A stretch of DNA of 15,799 nt from Opitutaceae bacterium. Lineage in GTDB: Bacteria > Verrucomicrobiota > Verrucomicrobiia > Opitutales > Opitutaceae. The DNA is taken from the NCBI GenBank assembly GCA_025352845.1, contig JANXSC010000371.1, forward strand, positions 1-15,799, in the 5' to 3' direction. The position numbers were made by a program, and so were the translations under genes. Positions 7,874-15,022 of this stretch are shown piece by piece. Position 1 is the first letter of the stretch, and every line of letters starts with the position of its first letter. The notes beneath the pieces were generated by a model. That model did no database searches, had not been told where the DNA came from, and saw only the letters and a list, made by a program, of their open reading frames with translations.

Positions 7874-8529
7874 CGATGGCAGCCGGAGCAGCTCTGCGGG
7901 GGTTTGACCTTCCAATCGTGCACGAAGTCACTGGCCTTCTTCGCGCCTTCGGCCCCCTGCTCGCTGAGACGTTTGGAGTTGAGATTGAAAACATCCTTCG
8001 GATCGCGCAGGCGCGTCTCCGGTTTCCGGTGGCACTCGATGCAGAACGCCATGCTCAGCGGCTGCATGTGGGTGACGGTGTCCATCTCGTTCACCTTGCC
8101 GTGGCACTCGACGCAGGAGATGCCGCGGTTCACGTGGATGGAGTGGTTGAAGTAGGCGTAGTCGGGCGTCTGGTGAATCCAGACCCACGGCACGGGCGTG
8201 CCGTTCGCGTAGCTCTCGCGCACCGGGGCCAGCAGAGGGCTCGTGGACTTGATGATGCTGTGGCAATTCATGCACGTCTGCGCCGTCGGCACGTTGGAGT
8301 GGCCGGACTTCTCGACGTTGGAATGACAGTAACGGCAATCGAGGCCGACCTCGCCCACGTGCTGCGCGTGGCTGAACGGCACCGGCTGCACCGGCGCGTA
8401 GCCCACGCGCGAGTATTTCGGCGTCATGTAGTAGGTGACGCCCGCCGTCGCGATGCCGGCCAGCACCACCAGATACACGATGATCTGAAGGGGAAGCTTG
8501 TTGGCCGACTTCGGAAACAGTTTCGACAT
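7870..8529 (-). CDS. actA: Alternative complex III subunit ActA (pentahaem cytochrome c)
   Basis: A 219-residue protein with five CxxCH haem sites: CRYCH (65-69), CMNCH (86-90), CVECH (139-143), CIECH (163-167) and CSGCH (214-218), the last at the very C terminus. An N-terminal hydrophobic segment (about residues 13-31) serves as an uncleaved signal anchor, leaving the haem domain in the periplasm. The segment PFSHAQHVGEVGLDCRYCH (51-69) is characteristic of ActA and related multihaem cytochromes. It collects electrons from ActB and passes them on with ActE. Its TGA overlaps the actB ATG. It follows a 65-residue gene by 29 bases and has no evident Shine-Dalgarno site. Five haems and this length match ActA from well-studied ACIII. 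Confidence 0.95.
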   Translation of the reverse strand: MSKLFPKSANKLPLQIIVYLVVLAGIATAGVTYYMTPKYSRVGYAPVQPVPFSHAQHVGEVGLDCRYCHSNVEKSGHSNVPTAQTCMNCHSIIKSTSPLLAPVRESYANGTPVPWVWIHQTPDYAYFNHSIHVNRGISCVECHGKVNEMDTVTHMQPLSMAFCIECHRKPETRLRDPKDVFNLNSKRLSEQGAEGAKKASDFVHDWKVKPPQSCSGCHR

Positions 8530-8558
8530 GGACGAGAGGCGATCCGGTTGGGCCTCGC

Positions 8559-8756
8559 TCAGGAGGCGTCGCGCCGGGCGACGGCACGCGCATCAGGACG
8601 AAGTTTGAAACGGCGCGAGGCTCCATCATTTCCTGTCGCGAGCGTCTTTTCCGAGGCCGAAACCGAATCCGCCAACATTTTGGGTGCCACACTGGCAGCC
8701 GCCACCACTCCAAGCAGCTTGGCGAAGAATTTTTTTCGCGTTGAATGGTGGGTCAC
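8559..8756 (-). CDS. Small exported protein heading the ACIII operon (65 aa)
   Basis: A 65-residue protein starting with GTG at 8756; no in-frame ATG exists before the signal region. Residues 6-30 look like an export signal: TRKKFFAKLLG followed by a hydrophobic Ala/Val stretch ending near MLA, resembling a Tat or Sec signal with basic residues in place of the twin arginine. The short mature part is rich in Ser/Ala and ends in RRFKLRPDARAVARRDAS (48-65), strongly basic. It has no cysteine and no haem or metal motif. It lies 29 bases before actA in the same direction and is the first gene after a 165-base gap, so it is probably co-transcribed with ACIII. I do not recognise a named family. It could be an assembly or accessory factor, or a leader peptide. 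The reading frame is supported by position and the signal-like N terminus, but its small size keeps confidence moderate. Confidence 0.6.
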   Translation of the reverse strand: MTHHSTRKKFFAKLLGVVAAASVAPKMLADSVSASEKTLATGNDGASRRFKLRPDARAVARRDAS

Positions 8757-8921
8757 GGTGAGGGGATGAAGTGGACGGGAATCGAGACCGAAACAAGGGA
8801 GCGCCCTTTCCGTTGTAAACCAAAATTTCGGCCAGAGTGTGGCACCGAGCGAGAATTAGCGCGCCCGCGCAAAGGATTCGCCCGCGCTTATCGTGTGAAC
8901 AATCAGGGTCCGGCGGGGAAA
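8757..8921 (-). promoter_or_regulatory. Intergenic region expected to hold the act operon promoter
   Basis: These 165 bases separate the export-operon ATPase gene from the ACIII operon on the same strand. I see no convincing -35/-10 pair and no stem followed by a U-run. AT-rich islands lie around 8813-8828 and 8852-8858. A nine-base direct repeat, CGCCCGCGC, occurs at 8862-8870 and 8879-8887, a spacing of 17 bases, which could be an operator or chance in GC-rich DNA. The promoter assignment rests on position only. Confidence 0.35.
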
Positions 8922-9620
8922 TCAGACGAACAATCCGTCGCGCATCGGCCGCGTGAAGTCGCAGCGCTGCGCGATCTCGGGGTTGTGCGTCACCAAAACC
9001 ACGGCCTGCCCCTGCTCTTTCGCAAGCCGCGTGAGCAGATCGAAGACGAGCGCGGAGTTTTTCACGTCGAGATTTCCCGTCGGTTCGTCGGCGAGCAGGA
9101 TCGTGGGCTGGTTCGCCAGCGCGCGCGCCACGGCGACGCGCTGCTGCTCGCCGCCGGAGAGCTGCGTGCCGAGCCGGTGCGTCTTCGCGCCCAGGCCGAC
9201 GGAATCGAGCAGCCCGTGGGCGCGCGCCTTCATCTCCGCCGGCGTGAGCCGACCCAGCTTGCGCATCGGCATCATCACGTTTTCCAGCGCGGTGAACTCC
9301 AGCATCAGAAAATGAAACTGAAACACGAACCCGATGTGCCCGCCGCGCGCCCGCGTGCGGGCGAAGTCATCGCTGTTCGACATCGCCGCGCCGTTGATCT
9401 CGATTTGCCCCTCGTCGGGTTGGTCGAGCAGGCCGAGCAGATAAAGCAGCGTGCTCTTTCCGCAGCCCGACGGCCCGACAATCGCATAGACCTGTCCGCG
9501 CCTCGCCTCGAAGGAAACGCCCTTCAGCACATGCACCCTGCCCTCACCTTGCCCCAAATAGCGGTGGAGGTTGGTGCAACGTAGCGCGAGTTCGCCGGGA
9601 TTTGTTTGGACCGTGCTCAT
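8922..9620 (-). CDS. ABC transporter ATP-binding protein, LolD/MacB type
   Basis: A 232-residue ATPase with every ABC motif in order: Walker A GPSGCGKST (49-57), Q-loop Gln101, signature LSGGEQQ (154-160), Walker B with ILLADEPTGNLD (174-185) and H-loop His212. The DEPTGNLD form and compact length place it in the LolD/MacB/FtsE group, which powers extraction or periplasmic-force type transporters rather than classic importers. The start is the ATG at 9620, which overlaps the permease stop (ATGA). An open frame continues upstream inside the permease gene but is only a shadow. It should dimerise on the cytoplasmic face of the permease encoded just before it. The context with an HlyD-like adaptor and a TolC-like channel points to a tripartite exporter rather than the standard LolCDE lipoprotein system. 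Confidence 0.92.
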   Translation of the reverse strand: MSTVQTNPGELALRCTNLHRYLGQGEGRVHVLKGVSFEARRGQVYAIVGPSGCGKSTLLYLLGLLDQPDEGQIEINGAAMSNSDDFARTRARGGHIGFVFQFHFLMLEFTALENVMMPMRKLGRLTPAEMKARAHGLLDSVGLGAKTHRLGTQLSGGEQQRVAVARALANQPTILLADEPTGNLDVKNSALVFDLLTRLAKEQGQAVVLVTHNPEIAQRCDFTRPMRDGLFV

Positions 9621-10864
9621 TGCGCCGTGCCGCGAACGATGTCGCCCGGTTCCAGTCGCGCCGCGCGGCGCGCGGGCACGAGGCTCGCAATCATCACCAT
9701 GACAAGCGCCGTCGCGATGGCTTGGGCGATGAAGAGCGGCATGCCACTCCACGCGACGATGAACGTGTCGGTTTTGAAGATTCCGTTGATCGGCAGTGGC
9801 ACCAGCGAGACGAGCCAGGTCACCCCCACGCCGAAGCCCGCGCCGACCACCGCGCCGATGGCGAGCACGATGCCGGCCTGCCAGAGAAAGATCTGCGTGA
9901 TGTCGCGGCGCTCGTAGCCCATCGAGCGCAGGATCGCGATGTCCTTGGTCTTCTCGAGCACGATCATCGCGAGGGTGTTGAACATCGCGAGGCTCGCGAT
10001 GAGCGTGAACACCGTGACGGTGATGCCCGTCGAGATCCGCAGCGCGCGAAAGACCGCGAGCCACGTTTTCTCCCGCTCCTGCCACGGTTTCACGTCGTGC
10101 CCGAGCACCTGCTTCATCCGCGCGGCGTCCAGCGGCGCGCGCTCCGGATCGTGGAGCATCACCTGCAAAAACGACGCGCCCGCGGGTTTCTTCAGCAGCG
10201 AGCGCGCCGCGGGCTGGTGCAGGTAGACGTTGGTCTTGTCCGCTTCACGGTAACCGGTTTCGAAAATCGCCGCCACCCGCACGCTCCGCGACTGGCCGCG
10301 CGCCGCGAGCACGAACGAGTCGCCGACGCCGAGCTGCAGCCGGTCCGCGAGCACGCGGCCCATGAGCGCGCCGCCGGCCGAATCGCGAAAATCGGCGAGC
10401 GTGCCGTTGGTGATTTGCTGCGCGAGATCGGAGACGCGGATGTGATCCTCGAGGTTGATGCCGAAGATCTGGGCATCCTCGGTCTTGAACGAGCTCGTGA
10501 CCTGCACGTTGCCCCGGACGACCGCGGACACGGCGCGGACATTGGGGAACCCGCGCACGGCCCCGGCAATCAACTGCGGCTCCTCGATGCCCTCAATAAG
10601 TTTTACGCCCTCGCGCTGTGCAAAATAGGCGTCGCTCGAGCCCGCGGCCTGCAGGCTGCGCATCGTGTCCTGCATCTTGTCCTCAATCCGCAGCGCACCG
10701 TTGATGCCGAGGAGCGTCTTGGTGAAGAATTCCTCGAAGCCGCGCGTCGTCGCTTGGGTGACGATGAAGAGCCCCACGCCGAGAATCGTGCAGGCCAGGC
10801 TCATCAACATGGCCCGCTTCTTCGCCGTGAGAAACCGGTAGGCGATGCGGAGGTTGGGCGACAT
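9617..10864 (-). CDS. ABC transporter permease, LolC/FtsX/MacB family
   Basis: A 415-residue permease with the MacB/LolCDE topology: one membrane helix near the N terminus (about 18-37), a large periplasmic domain (about 40-275), then three helices (about 277-301, 326-356 and 375-397). The segment EKTKDIAILRSMGYERRDIT (304-323), between the second and third helices, is the cytoplasmic coupling region typical of LolC/LolE and FtsX. The end PARRAARLEPGDIVRG (397-412) is also family-typical. It starts 26 bases after the adaptor gene and overlaps the ATPase gene. With a single permease gene it would act as a homodimer, as in MacB or DevC. By sequence feel it is closer to LolC/E than to MacB, but its operon partners are those of MacA-MacB-TolC or DevBCA-type exporters. 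The substrate is unknown. Confidence 0.9.
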   Translation of the reverse strand: MSPNLRIAYRFLTAKKRAMLMSLACTILGVGLFIVTQATTRGFEEFFTKTLLGINGALRIEDKMQDTMRSLQAAGSSDAYFAQREGVKLIEGIEEPQLIAGAVRGFPNVRAVSAVVRGNVQVTSSFKTEDAQIFGINLEDHIRVSDLAQQITNGTLADFRDSAGGALMGRVLADRLQLGVGDSFVLAARGQSRSVRVAAIFETGYREADKTNVYLHQPAARSLLKKPAGASFLQVMLHDPERAPLDAARMKQVLGHDVKPWQEREKTWLAVFRALRISTGITVTVFTLIASLAMFNTLAMIVLEKTKDIAILRSMGYERRDITQIFLWQAGIVLAIGAVVGAGFGVGVTWLVSLVPLPINGIFKTDTFIVAWSGMPLFIAQAIATALVMVMIASLVPARRAARLEPGDIVRGTAQ

Positions 10865-10890
10865 CAGGGGAACACGGCACGCACCGCCGC

Positions 10891-12033
10891 TCAGTTTTCC
10901 ACTTCGGCCCGCACGCGCTGCCCGTCGCGAAACTCCTCCAGCCGATCGACGATCACCTGATCGCCGACCTCGATGCCCTTGCGGATTTCCACGATGTTCA
11001 GAGCCACGAAGCCCACCTCGACCTCGCGCTTCTGCACGCGACCGTCTTTGACGACGAAGACCTTGTTGGCATCGAACAACCCGCGCCGCTGAATCATCAC
11101 GGCACCGGGCCGCTGCGCGACGGTGATGGTCACCTCGCCCGAGCTGCCGGGTTTCAACAACTCAGGGAGCAACTTGGGATCGACCTTCACCTCGAGATTG
11201 ACGGTGAAGCGCTGGGCCTCGTCGGCCGTGGGTAAGAGCTCCGACACCGTCGCCTCGTAATTCTGGTTGCCGTAGGTGAGCAGTCGGAGCCGAGCGCTCT
11301 GCCCCACCTTCACGCGGCCAAAACTCTCCTCACCGATCTTGGCCGCGACGATACGGCTGTGAGAATACACCCGGGCCACCGGAGTGCCCGTGGTGATCAA
11401 CGCCCCTTCCCATGTGAGCACGCTCTCGATTGCGCCGTCGAACGGCGCCCGCACTTCCATTTTTTTCAGCAACAAATCGTAGCCGTCTATCAACACCTTG
11501 TAGTCCTCGTCGCCTTTCTTGTCGTCGAGTGCTGCAAGCCCCAGCTTGGACTTAATCGCTGCGAGCGTCCGTTCTGCGGCGTTAACATCGTCATCGGAGA
11601 CATTGCCGAGTTTGCGCAGACGCTCCAAGTTCGCCAGTTTCTCCTCTGCGACTTTCTTCTCGGGATTATTGTCCAAAATAAATTTGGCGCGCTCCTTGTC
11701 CGAATCGTATTTCCGCTTGGCCTCGTCTTTACCGCGTTGGAGATCGGTCGTGTCCAATTTTACGAGCACATCGCCTTTCTTGAAAGATGAACCTTGCTTG
11801 ATGTTGCACTCGACGACCTTGCCCGCCGCCTCGCTCGGCAGATCGCGATACCCGCCGTCCGCGGAGATCATCACGCTGCCGGTGACGGCATCGACCGCGG
11901 TGTCGCGGCTCGCGGCCTTCACGCGCGCGGTGCGCTGCGTGGACAGAAAAAACGCGACGGCCGCACCGGCGAGCACCACCAGCACGATGATGACCCGGAC
12001 GAGAACACTGCCTTGATTATTTTTGGGGAGCAT
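10891..12033 (-). CDS. HlyD/MacA-type periplasmic adaptor (membrane fusion protein)
   Basis: A 380-residue adaptor. Residues 11-30 form an N-terminal membrane anchor. Two half-lipoyl motifs flank a helical hairpin: residues about 64-95, including SEAAGKVVECNIKQGSSFKKGD, and about 192-225, including MEVRAPFDGAIE. The charged stretch between them (about 96-192, rich in Lys/Glu/Asp) would form the coiled coil that meets the outer-membrane channel. Beta-barrel and membrane-proximal domains follow to the C terminus (GIEVGDQVIV, about 353-362). I chose the ATG at 12033 because it puts the membrane helix right at the N terminus. An in-frame ATG 34 codons earlier would overlap the preceding gene by over 100 bases and add a non-helical tail. 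The gene overlaps the TolC-like gene by 17 bases and lies 26 bases before the permease. Confidence 0.9.
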   Translation of the reverse strand: MLPKNNQGSVLVRVIIVLVVLAGAAVAFFLSTQRTARVKAASRDTAVDAVTGSVMISADGGYRDLPSEAAGKVVECNIKQGSSFKKGDVLVKLDTTDLQRGKDEAKRKYDSDKERAKFILDNNPEKKVAEEKLANLERLRKLGNVSDDDVNAAERTLAAIKSKLGLAALDDKKGDEDYKVLIDGYDLLLKKMEVRAPFDGAIESVLTWEGALITTGTPVARVYSHSRIVAAKIGEESFGRVKVGQSARLRLLTYGNQNYEATVSELLPTADEAQRFTVNLEVKVDPKLLPELLKPGSSGEVTITVAQRPGAVMIQRRGLFDANKVFVVKDGRVQKREVEVGFVALNIVEIRKGIEVGDQVIVDRLEEFRDGQRVRAEVEN

Positions 12034-13420
12034 GGCGGGCAGGAAGGTTTTGCAGCACGGGGTCGTCGCCGGCGAGCGCAACAAAGTCGCTCCATCGGCC
12101 AAGGTAAGTGGCTCGCGCGAAGAGGGTGGCGGCATCGGTCTGGAGAATATTTACCTGCGCGCGCTCGACATCGCCCTTCGGCAGGTTGCCCAACGCCGCT
12201 TCGTCGGCGACGCGTTTGCGGCCCTCGACGGCGATGGCATGACGAATCTCGGCGAGATCAAGCGCGTCGGCGTCGAGCTTGAGGCTGCGCTCAAGAATCT
12301 GCGCGTCCTGCAAAACAGTCCCAACCTTGGCGTCGCGGACCCGCTCGTGCAGCCGCTTGGCCGCGAGCGCCTCGCGAATCGCGCCCTTGGTCGCGAAGCC
12401 GTCGAAAATATACCACTGCATGCTGACACTCACGGACTGGCGGCGGAAGGCCTGCTGGTTAATCGCGCTGCCGTTCACGTCGGTGTTGTTTTCGAGACTG
12501 TAGCCGGCCCCGGCGAAAAATTTCGGTAGCAGCCGGGTGCGCTCGATTTTCTCACGGAGCAGAGCCTCGCGCACCTTGAGGTCGTAAACTTCGTATTCGA
12601 GCGTGCTCTTGGCTTCGTTGCGGAGCAGCGTCGCCGTCATCGCCTCAGCCAGCGCGGGGCGGTGCTCCAGCCGGGGAATCTCCGCGGGGATTTTCTCCTC
12701 GGGCAATTCAGCCAGACCTGCCAGCCGCGCGAAGCGCCGCCGGTTGGCCTCCAGCTCGGCCTCGCCGCGCGCCAGATCGAGCGCGATTTCACGGTCGCGG
12801 AGCTTGTCGCCTTCAAGCACCGCCGCGGACACGAGGCCCGCCTGGTTTTTCTCCTGCGTCACCGCGAGATCAGCCCGGAAGATCCGCAGCGCCTCGCGCC
12901 CCTGCCGCAGTTTTGCCTTTTCGACGATCAGGGCGAGGTAGGCCTTGCGCAATTCGATGCCCAGTTCGCGCGCGGCGATGGCGTAGTTTTTTTGCTCCAC
13001 CAGCAGGTTGATCTGGGCGGCGCGACTCTGGTTTTGCAGCGCGCCCCAGTGAAACAACGCCTGGCTCGCCTCGAACCGGTAGAAGAAACCGCTCGCCCGG
13101 CTCTGCGAGCTGCTGTTGCCCGAGGCCGAGGTCTGATTGCTGGCATATTCCGAAGTGCCACGGACATTCGGCAGCCGCGCGGCATTGGCCCCGTAGATCT
13201 GTGCCTCGCGCACCGCCCGGGCATACTCCGCCGCGATCAATTTGGGCGAGCGCTCGAATGCCGCGGCAAGGATGGCCTTTAGCTCCGGCAGGTAATCCTC
13301 GGGCATCGTGCCCACGAGATCGGCGGACTGGGCACAGGCCAATCCGGCGGAGAAAACCGTCACGACTAAAAACACGCCGCGCGAGACGAGGCGCGATAAC
13401 GTGGAACCATGCAACACCAT
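12017..13420 (-). CDS. TolC-family outer-membrane channel protein
   Basis: A 467-residue TolC/OEP-type protein. It starts with a Sec signal peptide (MVLHGSTLSRLVSRGVFLVV and on to about residue 31, with likely cleavage after ACAQ). Two homologous halves follow, made of long Ala/Glu/Arg/Leu-rich helices. Examples are AAEYARAVREAQIYGANAAR early in the first half and DLARGEAELEANRRRFARLA at its end. The second half contains the strand-like MQWYIFDGFATKGAIREALA. It would form a trimeric outer-membrane channel docking to the adaptor encoded next. I preferred the ATG at 13420 because the signal peptide then begins properly. A GTG at 13462 in the same frame would add 14 residues (DIPPSAPSILRQL) before it. 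It is the first gene of the export operon and ends inside the adaptor gene. Confidence 0.88.
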   Translation of the reverse strand: MVLHGSTLSRLVSRGVFLVVTVFSAGLACAQSADLVGTMPEDYLPELKAILAAAFERSPKLIAAEYARAVREAQIYGANAARLPNVRGTSEYASNQTSASGNSSSQSRASGFFYRFEASQALFHWGALQNQSRAAQINLLVEQKNYAIAARELGIELRKAYLALIVEKAKLRQGREALRIFRADLAVTQEKNQAGLVSAAVLEGDKLRDREIALDLARGEAELEANRRRFARLAGLAELPEEKIPAEIPRLEHRPALAEAMTATLLRNEAKSTLEYEVYDLKVREALLREKIERTRLLPKFFAGAGYSLENNTDVNGSAINQQAFRRQSVSVSMQWYIFDGFATKGAIREALAAKRLHERVRDAKVGTVLQDAQILERSLKLDADALDLAEIRHAIAVEGRKRVADEAALGNLPKGDVERAQVNILQTDAATLFARATYLGRWSDFVALAGDDPVLQNLPARHAPQK

Positions 13421-13599
13421 GAGTTGACGCAAAATTGAGGGGGCAGACGGCGGGATGTCCACCGCGATTGCAACCCCAGAGTGCAGTGAAAGGGAAAGTG
13501 AATATGAGAGTGAAAGTGCGGCCGAGCTCCGAGCCCTTGCTCGCTAGCGCAGGCTCGCTCTCACTTTCACTTTCACTCTCACTTCGCTCTTAACGCCTG
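13421..13599. other. Divergent intergenic region
   Basis: These 179 bases lie between the TolC-like gene (minus strand) and the methyltransferase-glycosyltransferase gene (plus strand), so promoters in both directions are expected here. I see no good -35/-10 pair. Most of the region is taken up by the inverted repeat listed separately and by further GTGAAAG-type units near 13486-13500. No purine-rich ribosome site precedes the plus-strand ATG at 13600. Confidence 0.6.
13505..13581. repeat. Interrupted inverted repeat of GTGAAAG/GTGAGAG units
   Basis: TGAGAGTGAAAGTG (13505-13518) is the exact reverse complement of CACTTTCACTCTCA (13568-13581). Inside lies a second pair, CGAGCC (13530-13535) and GGCTCG (13552-13557), around a loop with the self-complementary GCTCGCTAGC. 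Both arms are embedded in purine- or pyrimidine-rich runs: GTGAAAGGGAAAGTG around 13486-13500 on the left, and TCACTTTCACTTTCAC from 13561 on the right. Each arm is thus a short degenerate tandem of six to seven base units. The element can form a long hairpin in either transcript or a cruciform. It could be a dispersed intergenic repeat, a bidirectional terminator-like structure or a MITE remnant. There is no target duplication I can identify. Confidence 0.75.
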
Positions 13600-15021
13600 A
13601 TGCAGTCCGAAATCTCCGCCCTCGCCCGCGAACACCTCGACCGCGTCCGTGCCTTCTACGACGCCGCGCCGACCGAGCCGCAGGCCGGCGCCCGCGCCTA
13701 CCGCGCGCTGCTCGCGCACTACTACAACCTCCTGATCCCGCCCGACGCCAGCGTGCTCGAAATCGGCTGCGGCTCCGGCTCGCTGCTCGCACAGGTGCGC
13801 GCCGCCAAGAAAACCGGCATCGATCTCGCGCCGGCGCAAATCGCCGCCGCACAGGCGCGCGTGCCGGAGGCGCGATTTTTCGTGCAGGCCGGCGAACTCC
13901 TCGATCTCGCGGAGAAGTTCGATGTCATCATCATTTCCGACACGCTCAACCTCGCCGCCGATGTGCAGCGGCTCTTCGAGCGCCTGCATCAAATCTCGCA
14001 CCCCGAGACACGCCTGATCGTCAATTTCCAGAACACGCTATGGCGGCCGTTGCTCTCGATCATGGGGGCGCTCGGGCTCAAGTCCGCGCAGCCGCAGAAC
14101 AGCTGGCTCGCCTCGTCGGACGTCCTGAACCTCCTACGCCTCGCCGGCTGGAGCCCCGTCTGCCGCCACGGCCGGATATTGGTGCCGTTCCACCTGGTCG
14201 GACTGGGCTCCCTGATCAATCGCTGGATCGGGCCGCTGGTGTCGTGGCTGTGTCTCACCGTGTTTTTCGTGGCGCGCCGCGATCATGCGCCCGGCGCAAA
14301 ACCGCTCACGGTTTCCGTGGTGATTCCCGCGCGCAACGAGGCGGGCAATATCGAAGCCGCCGTCACGCGCACCTCCGAACTGGGCGCGGGCACCGAGCTG
14401 ATTTTCGTCGAGGGCCACTCGAAGGATAACACGTGGGCGGAAATCCAGCGCGTCGCCGCCGCCTACCCGCAGCGGAAAATCAAAATCTTCCAGCAGACCG
14501 GCAAAGGCAAAGGCGACGCCGTGCGCGCCGGTTTCGCGGCCGCGACCGGCGATGTGCTCATGATCCTCGACGCCGATCTCACGATGCCGCCCGAGGAGCT
14601 GCCGAAATTCTACGACGTGATTGCGAGCGGCCGCGCGGAATTCGCGAATGGTGTGCGCCTCGTCTATCCGATGGACGAAAAGGCGATGCAGTTTCTGAAT
14701 CTCTGCGCAAACAAGGCTTTCGGCCTCATCTTCACCTGGCTCCTCGGCCAGCCGGTGAAGGACACACTCTGCGGCACCAAAGTGCTCACGCGCGCCCACT
14801 ACGAACGCATCGCGGCCAACCGCGCCTACTTTGGGGACTTCGATCCCTTCGGCGATTTCGACCTGCTCTTTGGCGCGGCCAAGTTGAATCTAAAAATCGC
14901 CGACGTCCCGATCCGTTACCGCGAGCGCACCTACGGCACGACCAACATCCAACGCTGGAAACACGGCTGGCTGCTCCTGCGCATGGTGGCGTTTGCGGCG
15001 AGGAAGTTGAAATTCGTATGA
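13600..15021 (+). CDS. Fused SAM-dependent methyltransferase and family 2 glycosyltransferase
   Basis: A 473-residue two-domain protein. The N-terminal half is a class I SAM-dependent methyltransferase, with motif I VLEIGCGSG (52-60), an acidic GIDL (73-76) for the SAM ribose, and FDVIIISDTLNL (107-118) as the post-motif strand. A hydrophobic linker (about 196-225) follows. The C-terminal part is a GT2, dolichol-phosphate-mannose-synthase-like glycosyltransferase: VVIPARNEAGNI (240-251), EGHSKDNT (271-278), GKGKGDAVRAGF (301-312) and the DAD metal/nucleotide motif in LDADLTMP (323-330). Near the end are FGDFDPFGDFDLLFGAA and RYRERTYGTTNIQRWKHG. It probably transfers a sugar, perhaps to a lipid carrier, and methylates a related substrate in glycan synthesis. 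The two parts are in one uninterrupted frame. The next gene starts one base after its stop, so the two form an operon. Confidence 0.9.
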   Translation: MQSEISALAREHLDRVRAFYDAAPTEPQAGARAYRALLAHYYNLLIPPDASVLEIGCGSGSLLAQVRAAKKTGIDLAPAQIAAAQARVPEARFFVQAGELLDLAEKFDVIIISDTLNLAADVQRLFERLHQISHPETRLIVNFQNTLWRPLLSIMGALGLKSAQPQNSWLASSDVLNLLRLAGWSPVCRHGRILVPFHLVGLGSLINRWIGPLVSWLCLTVFFVARRDHAPGAKPLTVSVVIPARNEAGNIEAAVTRTSELGAGTELIFVEGHSKDNTWAEIQRVAAAYPQRKIKIFQQTGKGKGDAVRAGFAAATGDVLMILDADLTMPPEELPKFYDVIASGRAEFANGVRLVYPMDEKAMQFLNLCANKAFGLIFTWLLGQPVKDTLCGTKVLTRAHYERIAANRAYFGDFDPFGDFDLLFGAAKLNLKIADVPIRYRERTYGTTNIQRWKHGWLLLRMVAFAARKLKFV

Positions 15022-15022
15022 G

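Noticed and set aside
9621..10085. Upstream extension of the ATPase frame to 387 codons
   Set aside because: The extra 155 residues lie inside the permease gene and are Arg/His-rich. The ATG at 9620 gives a normal-length LolD-type protein and overlaps the permease stop.
9602..10960. Plus-strand open frame of 452 codons opposite the permease
   Set aside because: It is antisense to a well-supported LolC/FtsX-like permease. The product is Arg/His-rich with no motif.
12034..12135. Longer N terminus for the HlyD-like adaptor
   Set aside because: It would overlap the TolC-like gene by more than 100 bases and push the membrane anchor about 45 residues inward. The ATG at 12033 fits the family better.
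13505..13581. CRISPR array
   Set aside because: The repeated units are only six to seven bases, degenerate and inverted between arms, with no regular spacers and no cas genes.
13544..13852. Minus-strand open frame of 102 codons through the start of the methyltransferase
   Set aside because: Arg/Ala/Ser-rich low-complexity translation of the repeat and of the opposite strand of a well-supported gene.
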